Below, piece by piece: positions 7,923 through 16,400 of a DNA stretch of 33,476 nt. The position numbers were made by a program, and so were the translations under genes. The notes below the pieces were generated by a model that was not told the DNA's origin, made no database searches, and worked only from the letters and a program-made list of their open reading frames with translations. Positions within the stretch are counted from its first letter, which is position 1. Each line of letters opens with the position of its first letter. Origin of the DNA: an uncultured Rhodobiaceae bacterium (GTDB lineage: Archaea > Thermoplasmatota > Poseidoniia > Poseidoniales > Poseidoniaceae); contig CALDQY010000136.1 in NCBI GenBank assembly GCA_937911445.1, positions 1-33,476 on the forward strand. Direction: 5' to 3'.

Positions 7923-8615
7923 TCAATCCGTCGGTGAAAGCGCAGCGATTTCATTCAATAACCATGCATGGAAGCGACGGTCATTGGTGAGTTCAGGATG
8001 AAACGTTACGGCACATTTTGAACCATCTCGAACACCTACAATTTCTTCACCTAATCGGGCAACAACCTCACAGTCAATGCCATCGGATGCAAAACGAGGT
8101 GCTCGAATGAAGACACCCGGAAAAGCATCGCCTGAGTTTTGGTTGTCAACATCACCGACCACCAATGGCGTGTGACCAAAGACATCAGGCGTTCGTTGAA
8201 CGGAAACGCCACTTGATTGCAAACGCTCAAGTTCAACTTCAATCTCTGCCTCAAAGGATTGACGTTGCCTTCCCCAGGCGTTTCTTGAGATTTGGACATT
8301 GATGTATGGAGGTTCACTGTTGCTTGGCATTGCGAGGAGGATCGCCCCCGCACAGGTACCGAGCACTGGACGATTTGGATGTTCGTTCATCCAGTTGTAG
8401 ATTGCGTCGAGCAATCCTTCTGACCGAGCTGCAATACGCATCGTTGTCGATTCACCACCGGGTAAAATCAGGCCATGAATCGAGGCATCAAGTTGATCGC
8501 CTTTGCGTAATTGGACCACTTCAACTTCATGTTCCAAGTCTTTGGCAATGGAGAGAATCGCTTCTTCATGCTCATGTCGTGCACCTTGCAACATCGCAAG
8601 ACCCACTCGCATCAT
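7923..8615 (-). CDS. pdxT: pyridoxal 5'-phosphate synthase glutaminase subunit
   Basis: PdxT hydrolyses glutamine and channels ammonia to PdxS for pyridoxal 5'-phosphate synthesis. The 230-residue class I glutamine amidotransferase shows the family landmarks: RVGLAMLQGARHEHEEAI at the N-terminus, LILPGGESTTM, the nucleophile cysteine in VLGTCAGAILLA, and the His-Glu pair near the C-terminus in AVTFHPELT. Length is slightly above the usual 190-200 residues. The first of two adjacent ATGs (8615) is chosen because AGGAGC lies about six bases upstream. No pdxS is visible in the window, so the synthase subunit must be encoded elsewhere. The gene is the first of the leftward group and diverges from the aminotransferase gene, itself a likely PLP enzyme. 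Confidence 0.88.
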   Translation of the reverse strand: MMRVGLAMLQGARHEHEEAILSIAKDLEHEVEVVQLRKGDQLDASIHGLILPGGESTTMRIAARSEGLLDAIYNWMNEHPNRPVLGTCAGAILLAMPSNSEPPYINVQISRNAWGRQRQSFEAEIEVELERLQSSGVSVQRTPDVFGHTPLVVGDVDNQNSGDAFPGVFIRAPRFASDGIDCEVVARLGEEIVGVRDGSKCAVTFHPELTNDRRFHAWLLNEIAALSPTD

Positions 8616-8687
8616 GGCTGCTCCTGGACCTCCATGTCTTTAGCACATAGCATCCATGCAAACAATGAATTCAAGGGAAGTTCAGTG

Positions 8688-8700
8688 TTCTTATTCAAAA
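8688..8700 (+). promoter_or_regulatory. possible TATA region for the aminotransferase gene
   Basis: The AT-rich run TTATTCAAAA at 8691-8700 is centred about 28 bases before the ATG at 8724, the spacing expected for a leaderless archaeal transcript. No Shine-Dalgarno sequence is visible before that ATG. The box is weak compared with a TTTATATA consensus, so this is a tentative call. Confidence 0.3.
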
Positions 8701-8723
8701 ACCGTGCGCGTTACCGTTGGCAC

Positions 8724-9908
8724 ATGGCACACGAAGGCGATTGCTTTCTCGTCCCCGGTCCCGTTCGAATGAGTGATGCATGTTTGCAAGCCATGGCAAC
8801 ACCGGTTATGACGGCACGAGGAACAGAATTTCGAGATGTGATGGCCGATCTCAATGCTGGTCTGCGAACAGCCTTCAACCTCACACCATCTTCACGAAAA
8901 CGTGGAACTGAGTCATGGACTGGTGAAGATGGTTACAAGGTTCTTGCCGTATCTGGAAGCGGAACAGCTGCCATGGAGATGGTCATCGCCAACAGATTCA
9001 GACCAAACGATCGAGTGCTTGTTCCGACCAACGGCAAATTTGGTGAACGTGTTGCAGACATTTGTAAGCAATACTGTCAAGTCAAGCATATTGCATACGA
9101 GTGGGGCCGTAGTTTTGACATCATGGAACTTGAGGAACAACTTGGCCGTGGAACCTTCGAAGCGCTTCTTATTTGTCACAACGAAACAAGTTCTGGAATC
9201 ACACAAGACGCTGAAGCACTCGCTCAACTTTGCCAAGAACACGGCGTAGCGTTCATTCTCGATGGCATCACCTCCGTAGGGGGACTTCCCGTGCATCCCG
9301 CAAAATGGAACGCTGAAGCAGTGGTCATGGGTGCACAAAAGTGCACGGCTGGTCCAAGTGGAATCGCAGCCGTAGCCATCAATGACCACTTCATTGAGCG
9401 CGTCCACACCATTCGGCAACAAGGAGACTCCAATCCAGTGTATTATCTCGACATGGTTTCTGCCTTGAAAAAAGGGAACGACGATCAAACGCCGTGGACA
9501 CCTGCTATCAACTTAGCAATGGGTTGGGCAGCCTCCCTTCGTGAACTTGAAGACGAAGGTCTAGAGAACCGCTGGAATCGGTGCAAAACACTGGCTGATG
9601 GTGTGCGCAAATTGTTTTCCGACCTTGGCTTCATGTTGCTTGCCGATGCAGGGCAACAGAGCGACACAGTAACCGCCATCATGTATCCTGAGGGAATGAA
9701 CGATTCGTGGCGAAGCAAACTCAAGGATGAGTATGAAACGCAAGTCATCGGTGCCCAAGATCACCTCAAAGGTAAGATGTTCCGGGTTGGAAGTATGGGT
9801 ACGACCACCATCGAAGAAATGATTGAAGGCTGCAATCGAATGATTGCTTGCTTCAATGAGATGGGACATGCACTTCCAAACGTTGATGTTGCATCCTACT
9901 TTGCGTGA
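8724..9908 (+). CDS. class V aminotransferase (alanine-glyoxylate / serine-pyruvate type)
   Basis: A cytosolic PLP-dependent aminotransferase of about 394 residues. N-terminal FLVPGPVRMSDACLQAM and TPVMTARGTEF, then VLAVSGSGTAAMEM, IAYEWGRSFD and CHNETSSGI match the serine-pyruvate / alanine-glyoxylate aminotransferase family. The Schiff-base lysine lies in VMGAQKCTAGPSG. AFILDGITSVGG supplies the aspartate that pairs with the pyridine nitrogen. Members transfer amino groups among alanine, serine, glyoxylate and phosphonates; the exact substrates cannot be read here. The start at 8724 (MAHEGDCF) is chosen because family similarity begins there; the open frame extends back to 8511 but overlaps the divergent pdxT gene and shows no family similarity. 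The nadM gene starts three bases after its stop, so the two are probably cotranscribed. Confidence 0.83.
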   Translation: MAHEGDCFLVPGPVRMSDACLQAMATPVMTARGTEFRDVMADLNAGLRTAFNLTPSSRKRGTESWTGEDGYKVLAVSGSGTAAMEMVIANRFRPNDRVLVPTNGKFGERVADICKQYCQVKHIAYEWGRSFDIMELEEQLGRGTFEALLICHNETSSGITQDAEALAQLCQEHGVAFILDGITSVGGLPVHPAKWNAEAVVMGAQKCTAGPSGIAAVAINDHFIERVHTIRQQGDSNPVYYLDMVSALKKGNDDQTPWTPAINLAMGWAASLRELEDEGLENRWNRCKTLADGVRKLFSDLGFMLLADAGQQSDTVTAIMYPEGMNDSWRSKLKDEYETQVIGAQDHLKGKMFRVGSMGTTTIEEMIEGCNRMIACFNEMGHALPNVDVASYFA

Positions 9909-9911
9909 AGC

Positions 9912-10460
9912 ATGGGCAAAGGAATCGTATTGGGACGGTTCCAGCCGTTTCACAATGGCCATGCTTATCTCGTCGAACAAGCACTTGCTCGTTTCGAGCA
10001 GGTCACCATTGCAGTCGGTTCTGCACAAGACGAATGGACGGTCGACAACCCATTTTCATTCGAAGAACGAAGAGACATGATTCAGAGATGGGTAGACGGA
10101 AATGGGCACAATGAGAAGGTCGATATCGTAGGAATCGAAGACATCAATGACCCGCCGAACTGGGTTGAACATGCATCAAATCACCACGGCATAGGAACAC
10201 TGCTAACCTCCGATGAGGGCACAAGAACACTCTATGAGAAATCCGATTTCGAGGTCAGTTGGGTTGATCTTCATGAGCGTCAACAATTCGAAGGTTGGCG
10301 AATTCGTCAAACGTGCATGATGCTCTCAACGGTCTACGATGATGAAGCCACAAGGATGGTTTTGGCTCCGAGTGTCCCTTCACCTGTCATCGAATGGCTC
10401 ATTGAACAAGACGGGCTGTATCGCTTTTCGCAAATCAACACAAGTCCACATGCTGGTTAA
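9912..10460 (+). CDS. nadM: nicotinamide-nucleotide adenylyltransferase, archaeal type
   Basis: It joins NMN and ATP to make NAD+ in the cytoplasm. The 182-residue protein opens with GIVLGRFQPFHNGHAYLVEQ, in which HNGH is the nucleotidyltransferase HxGH motif. VGSAQDEWTVDNPFSFEERRDMI corresponds to the conserved SAQ...NPFT.GER..MI segment of NadM. The later ISGTxxR motif is degenerate here, read as FEGWRIRQ, with the arginine retained. The C-terminal SVPSPVIEWLIEQDGLYRF matches the family's lVP..V...i.e..g..R ending. The ATG lies three bases after the aminotransferase stop. Its TAA directly abuts the stop codon of the convergent grpE gene. Length is slightly above the usual 165-180 residues. 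Confidence 0.85.
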   Translation: MGKGIVLGRFQPFHNGHAYLVEQALARFEQVTIAVGSAQDEWTVDNPFSFEERRDMIQRWVDGNGHNEKVDIVGIEDINDPPNWVEHASNHHGIGTLLTSDEGTRTLYEKSDFEVSWVDLHERQQFEGWRIRQTCMMLSTVYDDEATRMVLAPSVPSPVIEWLIEQDGLYRFSQINTSPHAG

Positions 10461-11030
10461 TCACTCGGTTGCAACGACAACTCGAGCTGCTCTTAGAACG
10501 CGTTCTTTGTACATGTAACCAGGTTCGAGAACGTCGATGACTCGGCCTGCCGGGAATTGTTCAGATGCCGGCAGTGTGGTGATGGCTTCCATCGTTGTTG
10601 GATTGAATTCTTGCCCTTTCGCTTCAATGGATTTGATACCATCTGCTTCAAGTTCTCTCCACAACTTGTTACGCAACAATCGGAGACCTTGCGCTACAGG
10701 GGACTCATCATCTTCCTCAACTTGACTCAACGCCCGATCAACGTCGTTCAAAATTGGAATCATTCGTCGAGCAAGGCCCATTCCGCCGTACTGTATCAGG
10801 GATGACTTTTCTGCCATCAAACGCTTGCGAACGTTTTGGATTTCTGCGTCTTTGTAAGCGATTTCCTTCTCAGCCTTCTCTGCCCGCTGAATCGCTTCGT
10901 CGAGAGGATCAACAGGTTCGACGTGTTCCGACAAATCCATCTGCTCATCGACCTCTTCGAAGGCGGGTGTCTCATCATCGTGAGATTCGTGGACTTCATC
11001 CAAAGGAACGTCTTCGTTCTCCTCTGACAT
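10461..11030 (-). CDS. grpE: GrpE, nucleotide exchange factor for DnaK
   Basis: GrpE stimulates ADP release from the Hsp70 chaperone DnaK. The 189-residue protein has an acidic disordered N-terminus, a long coiled-coil stretch (about residues 50-85, AIQRAEKAEKEIAYKDAEIQ then VRKRLMAEK), a four-helix region with MGLARRMIPILNDVDRAL, and a C-terminal beta wing with GQEFNPTTMEAI and VIDVLEPGYMYKERVLRAA, all standard for the family. ATG 11030 is chosen because GGTGG lies about five bases upstream; a TTG at 11060 in the same frame has no such site. dnaK and dnaJ are not in the window. The gene follows the TraB-like gene by 26 bases and ends against the nadM stop. Confidence 0.88.
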   Translation of the reverse strand: MSEENEDVPLDEVHESHDDETPAFEEVDEQMDLSEHVEPVDPLDEAIQRAEKAEKEIAYKDAEIQNVRKRLMAEKSSLIQYGGMGLARRMIPILNDVDRALSQVEEDDESPVAQGLRLLRNKLWRELEADGIKSIEAKGQEFNPTTMEAITTLPASEQFPAGRVIDVLEPGYMYKERVLRAARVVVATE

Positions 11031-11056
11031 GATTCCACCGAAACGGATGTGGTCTT

Positions 11057-11827
11057 TCAACCCGACGCTGTTGTTTCATCAGGAAGTTCGTTCGCGAGAA
11101 CAGTTGAGAGATTCCATGAGAACGTCCCCCATTTTCTTGCCTCAAGATGATCTCGACCAATGATGGCCACAAGATTGCCCTCGCTGTTCCAACGCTTCAT
11201 GGTGTGGACGAGTGCCTTTGCGGCTCGATCGTGGGCTTCGAAGGTTGGAACAATTCGTGGATCTTCTTTCTCATCCATCGTTTCGCCTAATTCCTTGCGA
11301 CGTTCCATCCAATCCAGGCAAACTCGTTCAGCGTATTCTTGTTCCGGAATGTTCCATAGTGCTTGGCAGACCCCGTCCCACGTGTCACCGCCGTAGAGTT
11401 CTTCTTCACCTGCAATCGTTTTCGAGAGGGCAACGTCGAGGTACATGTAGGCTCTTCCTTCCCATGCTTCCCAAGCACCAGGACTGGCCCATTTCATGGC
11501 GAGAAGAAGGCCTTTTTCACCATCTCCTGAATCCTGCAAGCACGACCAAAAGGACGTTGTTTCTGAGGAATTGCGTTGTTGTGTATCCATCCAGTCGAGC
11601 AATTCCGCCTCAGCATCAATGTCAAAATTGACCTTCAACCGTGAATCCTGTTCCGGGCGAATCGATCGCATGGTACGCTTTTCTAAGCCAGAATAGAGGT
11701 CACTCCATGGAGTCGTGACAAGCTGACGCAAAATTGGGACATCAACGAGAAGAACAACGATTTCCAGTCCCATAAGCAAAGCGAGTGCTGGCTCTTCTTT
11801 GAGGCATTCGGCATCATCAGAAAACAA
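11057..11827 (-). CDS. TraB/GumN-like protein, N-terminally short
   Basis: Tentative identification. The segment ALLMGLEIVVLLVDVPILRQ followed by LVTTPWSDL resembles the TraB-family phrase in which a hydrophobic strand ends in a DRpi..tL.R.W motif, and near the C-terminus AHDRAAKALVHTM...GNLVAIIGRDHLEARKWG resembles the closing ERD..Ma..l...VVAVVG.GH..G. The usual N-terminal VGTAHVS and ELD..R strand-helix is absent. No ATG lies upstream in frame: the only early start is a TTG at 11827, and the first ATG is 11773. The region is tryptophan-rich (FWSCLQD, AWEAWEG, ALWNIPEQ). There is no signal peptide and no clear membrane segment. It is probably cotranscribed with grpE. It could be a diverged member or a remnant. 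Confidence 0.4.
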   Translation of the reverse strand: MFSDDAECLKEEPALALLMGLEIVVLLVDVPILRQLVTTPWSDLYSGLEKRTMRSIRPEQDSRLKVNFDIDAEAELLDWMDTQQRNSSETTSFWSCLQDSGDGEKGLLLAMKWASPGAWEAWEGRAYMYLDVALSKTIAGEEELYGGDTWDGVCQALWNIPEQEYAERVCLDWMERRKELGETMDEKEDPRIVPTFEAHDRAAKALVHTMKRWNSEGNLVAIIGRDHLEARKWGTFSWNLSTVLANELPDETTASG

Positions 11828-11868
11828 AGGAATGGAAAATTTCGGTCGGAAGAGGCAACAGGATTGAA

Positions 11869-11883
11869 GAACAGGGCCTGTTC
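11869..11883. promoter_or_regulatory. 15-base palindrome in the DRG upstream region
   Basis: GAACAGG-G-CCTGTTC is a perfect inverted repeat with a one-base centre, 21 bases before the DRG start codon and between it and the divergent TraB-like gene. It precedes the GGGGGG ribosome site at 11893-11898. It could be a dimeric regulator site, or it could fold in the leader if transcription starts upstream of it. The AAAATTT at about 11836-11842 is a candidate TATA box, which would put the transcript start near this dyad. Confidence 0.35.
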
Positions 11884-11904
11884 CAGAGAAGTAGGGGGGT
11901 TCGT

Positions 11905-13020
11905 ATGGCGACGATTAAAGAGCAAATCGAAATGATTCGCGCTGAAATCGACAAGACGCAAAAGAACAAGGCAACCAACGCCCACATTGGGAAGTTGAAG
12001 GCCAAGATTGCCCAACTCAAACTCAAGGAAGAGAAAGCCGCTGCACACTCGAAAGCGAGTGGTGGTGGCAAAGGCTTCGAAGTCAAGAAGTCTGGAGATG
12101 CTACAGTTTCACTGGTTGGTTTTCCTTCCGTCGGTAAGTCGACATTGATCTCCAAAGTGACTGATGCTCATTCTGAAGCAGGCGGATATGCCTTTACCAC
12201 ACTCACGTGCATTCCTGGTGTTATGGAACACCGTGGTGCGAAAATACAGATTCTCGACTTGCCAGGATTGATCAAAGGTGCTGCAGAAGGAAAGGGAAGG
12301 GGTAAAGAAATCCTCAATGTGATTCGTTCCTCTGACATGGTTCTCTACATCGTTGACCCTTTCCAAGACGGGCATTTTACTGTCCTGCATCGAGAATTGC
12401 ACAATTCCGGCCTTCGATTAAATCAACAGAAGCCTCCTGTCTTCATCAAGCGTGTCGATAAAGGAGGAATCGATGTACGAACAACGGTTGAGCAAACGCA
12501 CCTCACTCCTGAAGAAATGGGTGACATCATTCGATCGTTCGGTTACACATCTGCGATTGTAACGTTACGACAAGATACAACAGCGGAACAAATTGTTGAT
12601 TGTTTAGCAGGAAACATCGTGTATGAAAAAGCAGTTATCGCTATCAACAAAATTGACATTGCAACGCCTGAGGATATTGAAAGAGCGAAATCAGGACTCC
12701 CAAGCGATTGGCCAATCATGGAAATATCGGCGTTCAAGGATATTGGACTCACTGAATTGAAGGATTTCATTTACGACAACCTCGGTTTCATGCGCGTCTT
12801 CTTGAAACCACAAGGACAAGAAGCCGATTTGGAGGAACCTCTGATTGTCAAGGACGATTCAACCGTTGAAACAATCTGCAATAAGTTGCATCGCGACTTT
12901 GTCCGGAAATTCCGTTTCGCTCGAATCAAGGGTCCTTCTGCAAAGTTTGACTGGCAGCGTGTCGGACTTGATCACCAACTCAAAGATGGTGATCTCCTTA
13001 CCATCGTGGTGAAGCGATGA
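11905..13020 (+). CDS. DRG-family GTP-binding protein
   Basis: A 371-residue Obg/DRG GTPase, a universally conserved archaeal-eukaryotic translation-associated factor. A lysine-rich helical N-terminus (about 1-65) precedes the G domain: G1 GFPSVGKST, a G2-region phrase GYAFTTLTCIPG, G3 LDLPGLIKGA, G4 NKID and G5 EISAF. An insert between G3 and G4 (VFIKRVDKGGIDVRTTVEQT and following) corresponds to the S5D2L-like domain of DRG. The C-terminal TGS domain (about 290-371) ends GLDHQLKDGDLLTIVVKR. The start at 11905 has GGGGGG seven bases upstream. The stop overlaps the ATG of the next gene by four bases. The likely role is on the ribosome. Confidence 0.92.
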   Translation: MATIKEQIEMIRAEIDKTQKNKATNAHIGKLKAKIAQLKLKEEKAAAHSKASGGGKGFEVKKSGDATVSLVGFPSVGKSTLISKVTDAHSEAGGYAFTTLTCIPGVMEHRGAKIQILDLPGLIKGAAEGKGRGKEILNVIRSSDMVLYIVDPFQDGHFTVLHRELHNSGLRLNQQKPPVFIKRVDKGGIDVRTTVEQTHLTPEEMGDIIRSFGYTSAIVTLRQDTTAEQIVDCLAGNIVYEKAVIAINKIDIATPEDIERAKSGLPSDWPIMEISAFKDIGLTELKDFIYDNLGFMRVFLKPQGQEADLEEPLIVKDDSTVETICNKLHRDFVRKFRFARIKGPSAKFDWQRVGLDHQLKDGDLLTIVVKR

Positions 13021-13430
13021 AGCATTTGTGGCCTTACCACAAAGACGCAATGGCATTGGTATTAGGTGCTTTTTTCATCTACGTTGGTATTCTTCACTTC
13101 ATTGATGTTGAATGGTTTACACCGATTGTACCTGAAGCCCTTCCGTTCAGTGCAGAATTCTGGGTCATCATCAGCGGCATACCGGAGGTCATTTGCGGGA
13201 TAGGACTCATCCTTCGGCCGACACGCGCCATTGCAGGAAAGGCCACGGTTGCCCTTCTCATCGTTCTGTATTGGGCAAATCTCAACATGTGGATCAATGA
13301 CATTCCACTGAATGGAAACACGTTCCCATTGTGGGCACACATCCTTCGTGCCCTCGCACAGCTTGGCATGATTGCCGTCGCTGCCTATCTAGGCGAGTGG
13401 ATTCGAGAAATCAAACTCAACGAGGATTAG
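13017..13430 (+). CDS. DoxX-like membrane protein
   Basis: A 137-residue integral membrane protein with four predicted helices: about 11-28 (ALVLGAFFIYVGILHFI), 48-65, 74-90 and 107-125. The pattern FIYVGILHFIDVEWFTPIVP, with the charged and aromatic residues after the first helix, and the PEVICGIGLIL second helix match DoxX/DoxD-like small membrane proteins. Their biochemical role is unsettled outside thiosulfate:quinone oxidoreductase. The start overlaps the DRG stop (ATGA), so it is translationally coupled. Its TAG overlaps the TAA of the convergent GH57 gene by three bases within a four-base shared stretch. No redox cysteines are present. Confidence 0.65.
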   Translation: MKHLWPYHKDAMALVLGAFFIYVGILHFIDVEWFTPIVPEALPFSAEFWVIISGIPEVICGIGLILRPTRAIAGKATVALLIVLYWANLNMWINDIPLNGNTFPLWAHILRALAQLGMIAVAAYLGEWIREIKLNED

Positions 13431-16400
13431 ACCCACTTATCGTCTCCATCCTCACCGTTTCGAACACGAATGAAGGCAATGAGAAGAACAAGAACTGTAA
13501 TCAGAATTCCAATTTGAACGACGCCACTTGAAACTGCGGAAGATGTTTGTTCACCATCGTCATCATCGGTCGAGTCGTTTGGATTCGTTGGGTTTGGATT
13601 GGTGTTTTCTGCATCCACGTCGATGGTAACCGAGATGCTGCTTTGATTGAGATTGCCTGAAGCATCAGCACTCTCGACCAATAACTCATACACACCATTA
13701 GCGTAAGCCTCAGTGATGAATTCGTGGTTCTTTTTCGTTGCAAATGCATCCTCGTGAATTGTTGTACCAGCGATTGAAACAATCTCTGTAGCGCTTTCTG
13801 AGGTGTACCACGTAACTCGGATTCGACCATCGTCGAGGACTTCGGCATCCAAATTCAACAGTTCAGGAGCTGTTTCATCAACGACGCTGCTGGTGTTGAA
13901 GTACAGAATCACATCCTCCGTTCCTTCAGCTCGGACAAACACCCAGTAGGAGGTTCCAACTTCGAGTTCAGTCAGTGTCACTGCATGATCGGTTCCTGCA
14001 AGTGTTTCGAGAACATTTGTCGTTCCATCAACAGGCTGTTGGTCTGCAAGGGCATATTGAATGGATGTAGCCGCAGAGACCGTTGTTGACCACGTCAATA
14101 CGGCGCTTGAAGAGGTGACCGTTTCAACAGACGCTCCGAAAATCTGCTGGGGAATTTCAGGCATTTCAAATCCGGTTAATGTGGCATACACATGACCATC
14201 GACATCGTACGAAGCAAGCATCTGTTCTTGTCCATCTCCATCCAAAATCATATCAATGATGTTCGGATCGTAATCGATTCCATCGTCTGCTGCAGGATTT
14301 GAACCACCGCCAAGTGTCCAGGTCGATGGTGTTGCATCAACGTCTCTCCACTTTCCTGTTCCAAACCCGTCTTGACTACCGATCACAACGATGTATCGAT
14401 AGTTCGGAATGTCATCGCCAATCACATCCTTACTCACAGTGAAGGTGATGGTTTTGGCATCAATGTCACCTGAGACATCGATTCCGCGAGATGATGTACT
14501 TCCCGTTTCAGATTGGACAGCAAAGACGGCCCCTGGTTCTCCAGTTCCGCTGATGGCGACTTCCCATGCCCATGCATCATCAATTCGAGCATTTGCCCCA
14601 TCGAGCATCTCTGTTGAACCATAACTCGTGTCTCCTTGATCGACATAGATTTGTACGATCTGATGGCTGAATCCGTTGCTCAAGCCCCAGATATCGGTCA
14701 TCTCGTCCATTTCAAGAATGAATTGAGCGTTCCACGCACTTTGGCGAATGGTCAGTTTCCTTGCATCCCACAGACCACCATTGTTTGGTGTTGCGAAATC
14801 ACTTGCAAGTGGATAGATGTAATCGCCATCACCGGTTTCGTCTCCGATGGCATCATCCAGCTCAAGCAAGGTTACCCACTCTTCAAGGTCAGGAAGAACC
14901 ATTTCAGCCGGTGCTGGAGGTGCCATCTCCTTGTCTTCGCCATCACCATAGGCGAGCGAATCAGCGAGAGCTGCGACGACCTTGATTCGTGTCGAATAAC
15001 GTGGTGCAAGCCCAATCTCGGACCAAGGGATAACAAACTCATAGACATCCTGAACGGCGCAGCCACCGAGTCCAGAACTTCCGCTCAAGACCCATTGTTC
15101 CTGATCACCAGTCTTGCCCTTTGCTGTGAAGAGGTTCCATTTGGCACGCCCATCGTCTCGCAAGGTTTCAAAGTCAAAGGCGACCATGTATTTGGATGGG
15201 AAACTGAGAATTTGATTGCCGTAGTAGGTACGGAAATTCGTTTCAGCCTCGTTGAAATTGACTGCATTGGGTTGCATAAAGTAGAGGGCTAAATCAGGGG
15301 ATTTGCCATTAAGTGACATGTTCTCGAGTTCGGAAATGGTGGTTGCATCCACTCGGACAAACACGTTTGAAGCGTCATAGCCGACGTAGAACTCCTCAAT
15401 GTTGAACGGTGCTCCTTCGACCGGTGCGTCGTAACGAGCAGCACCGTCCCATTCACCAGGTAACGCAACGCCGTCAACCATCGGTTCAATGATTGAGGAG
15501 GCTGCCGGTGACGGAACGGCTGGATTGGTCCACAAGTCTTGCAAGTACGGAGGGAGATCGAGATTGACCGCTCGATAAATGTTGGACAGATGGACCTTGA
15601 AAAGAACGTCCCAGTTCTCGTCGTAGCCACTGTCTTGATCGAGACCATACCACCAGAACCAATCGCTGCCTTCAGCGATGTACAACGATTCCCACGCAGC
15701 TTCGAGACCGGGGTCGTTTGGATTGTCTGCTTCGAAAGCAACAAGTTGCTGACGTGCTTCTACAAGACGTTGCCAGGCAAGGGATTCTTCTTCTTCACCT
15801 GCCCAAGTACGAAGCGTTCCGTCAATCCATGAACCCGTTCCAATGGTTTGAATTTCTGGCAATGTTGGTTCGGTTTCGAGGAATTCAGATGGTGTCGTAG
15901 TTACGATGGTTGGATGCGTTGCCAACCGACCGTACCATTCTGCCATGAAAGGACGGGCGTTGTCTTGGTGTTGGAACTCGGACATGAACATCCAATTCTC
16001 CCCATCGAGGGCGACGGTAAGTAGGTGTTCGGACGGGTCTTCGCCCGCGTCGAGCAGTTGTTGTCGAATGTTGTCAAGGTAGGCAATGAAATCAGAAACT
16101 GCTGCCTCTGGCGTCATTGTTCCATATTGGAAAGCAATACGATCCGAGATGACACGATCACGGAAAATGACAGCTACTTCACCACCATCAGCACCCGTAA
16201 CTTTCCACGGGGTTGCCAAATTGGTAACATCCTCTACATCGATGAAGTCGCCGTTTTGATTGGTCGATTGCTTGAGAATTTCCTCATCGGTAACCATCCA
16301 TTCGATACCGACGTCCGTTACTGGTTGAACCATGGCTGGAGAAACAGCTTCCTCGCTGGGCCACATTCCAGTAGGACGGAAGCCAAGTTCGTCTTCGAAC

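Noticed and set aside
8913..9488. 191-residue minus-strand open frame opposite the aminotransferase
   Set aside because: It overlaps the PLP-binding region of a clear enzyme gene and lacks a start context or family features.
14636..15292. 218-residue plus-strand open frame opposite the GH57 gene
   Set aside because: It lies wholly antisense to a well-supported catalytic/modular gene, has no family motifs and no ribosome site; it reflects codon bias of the opposite strand.
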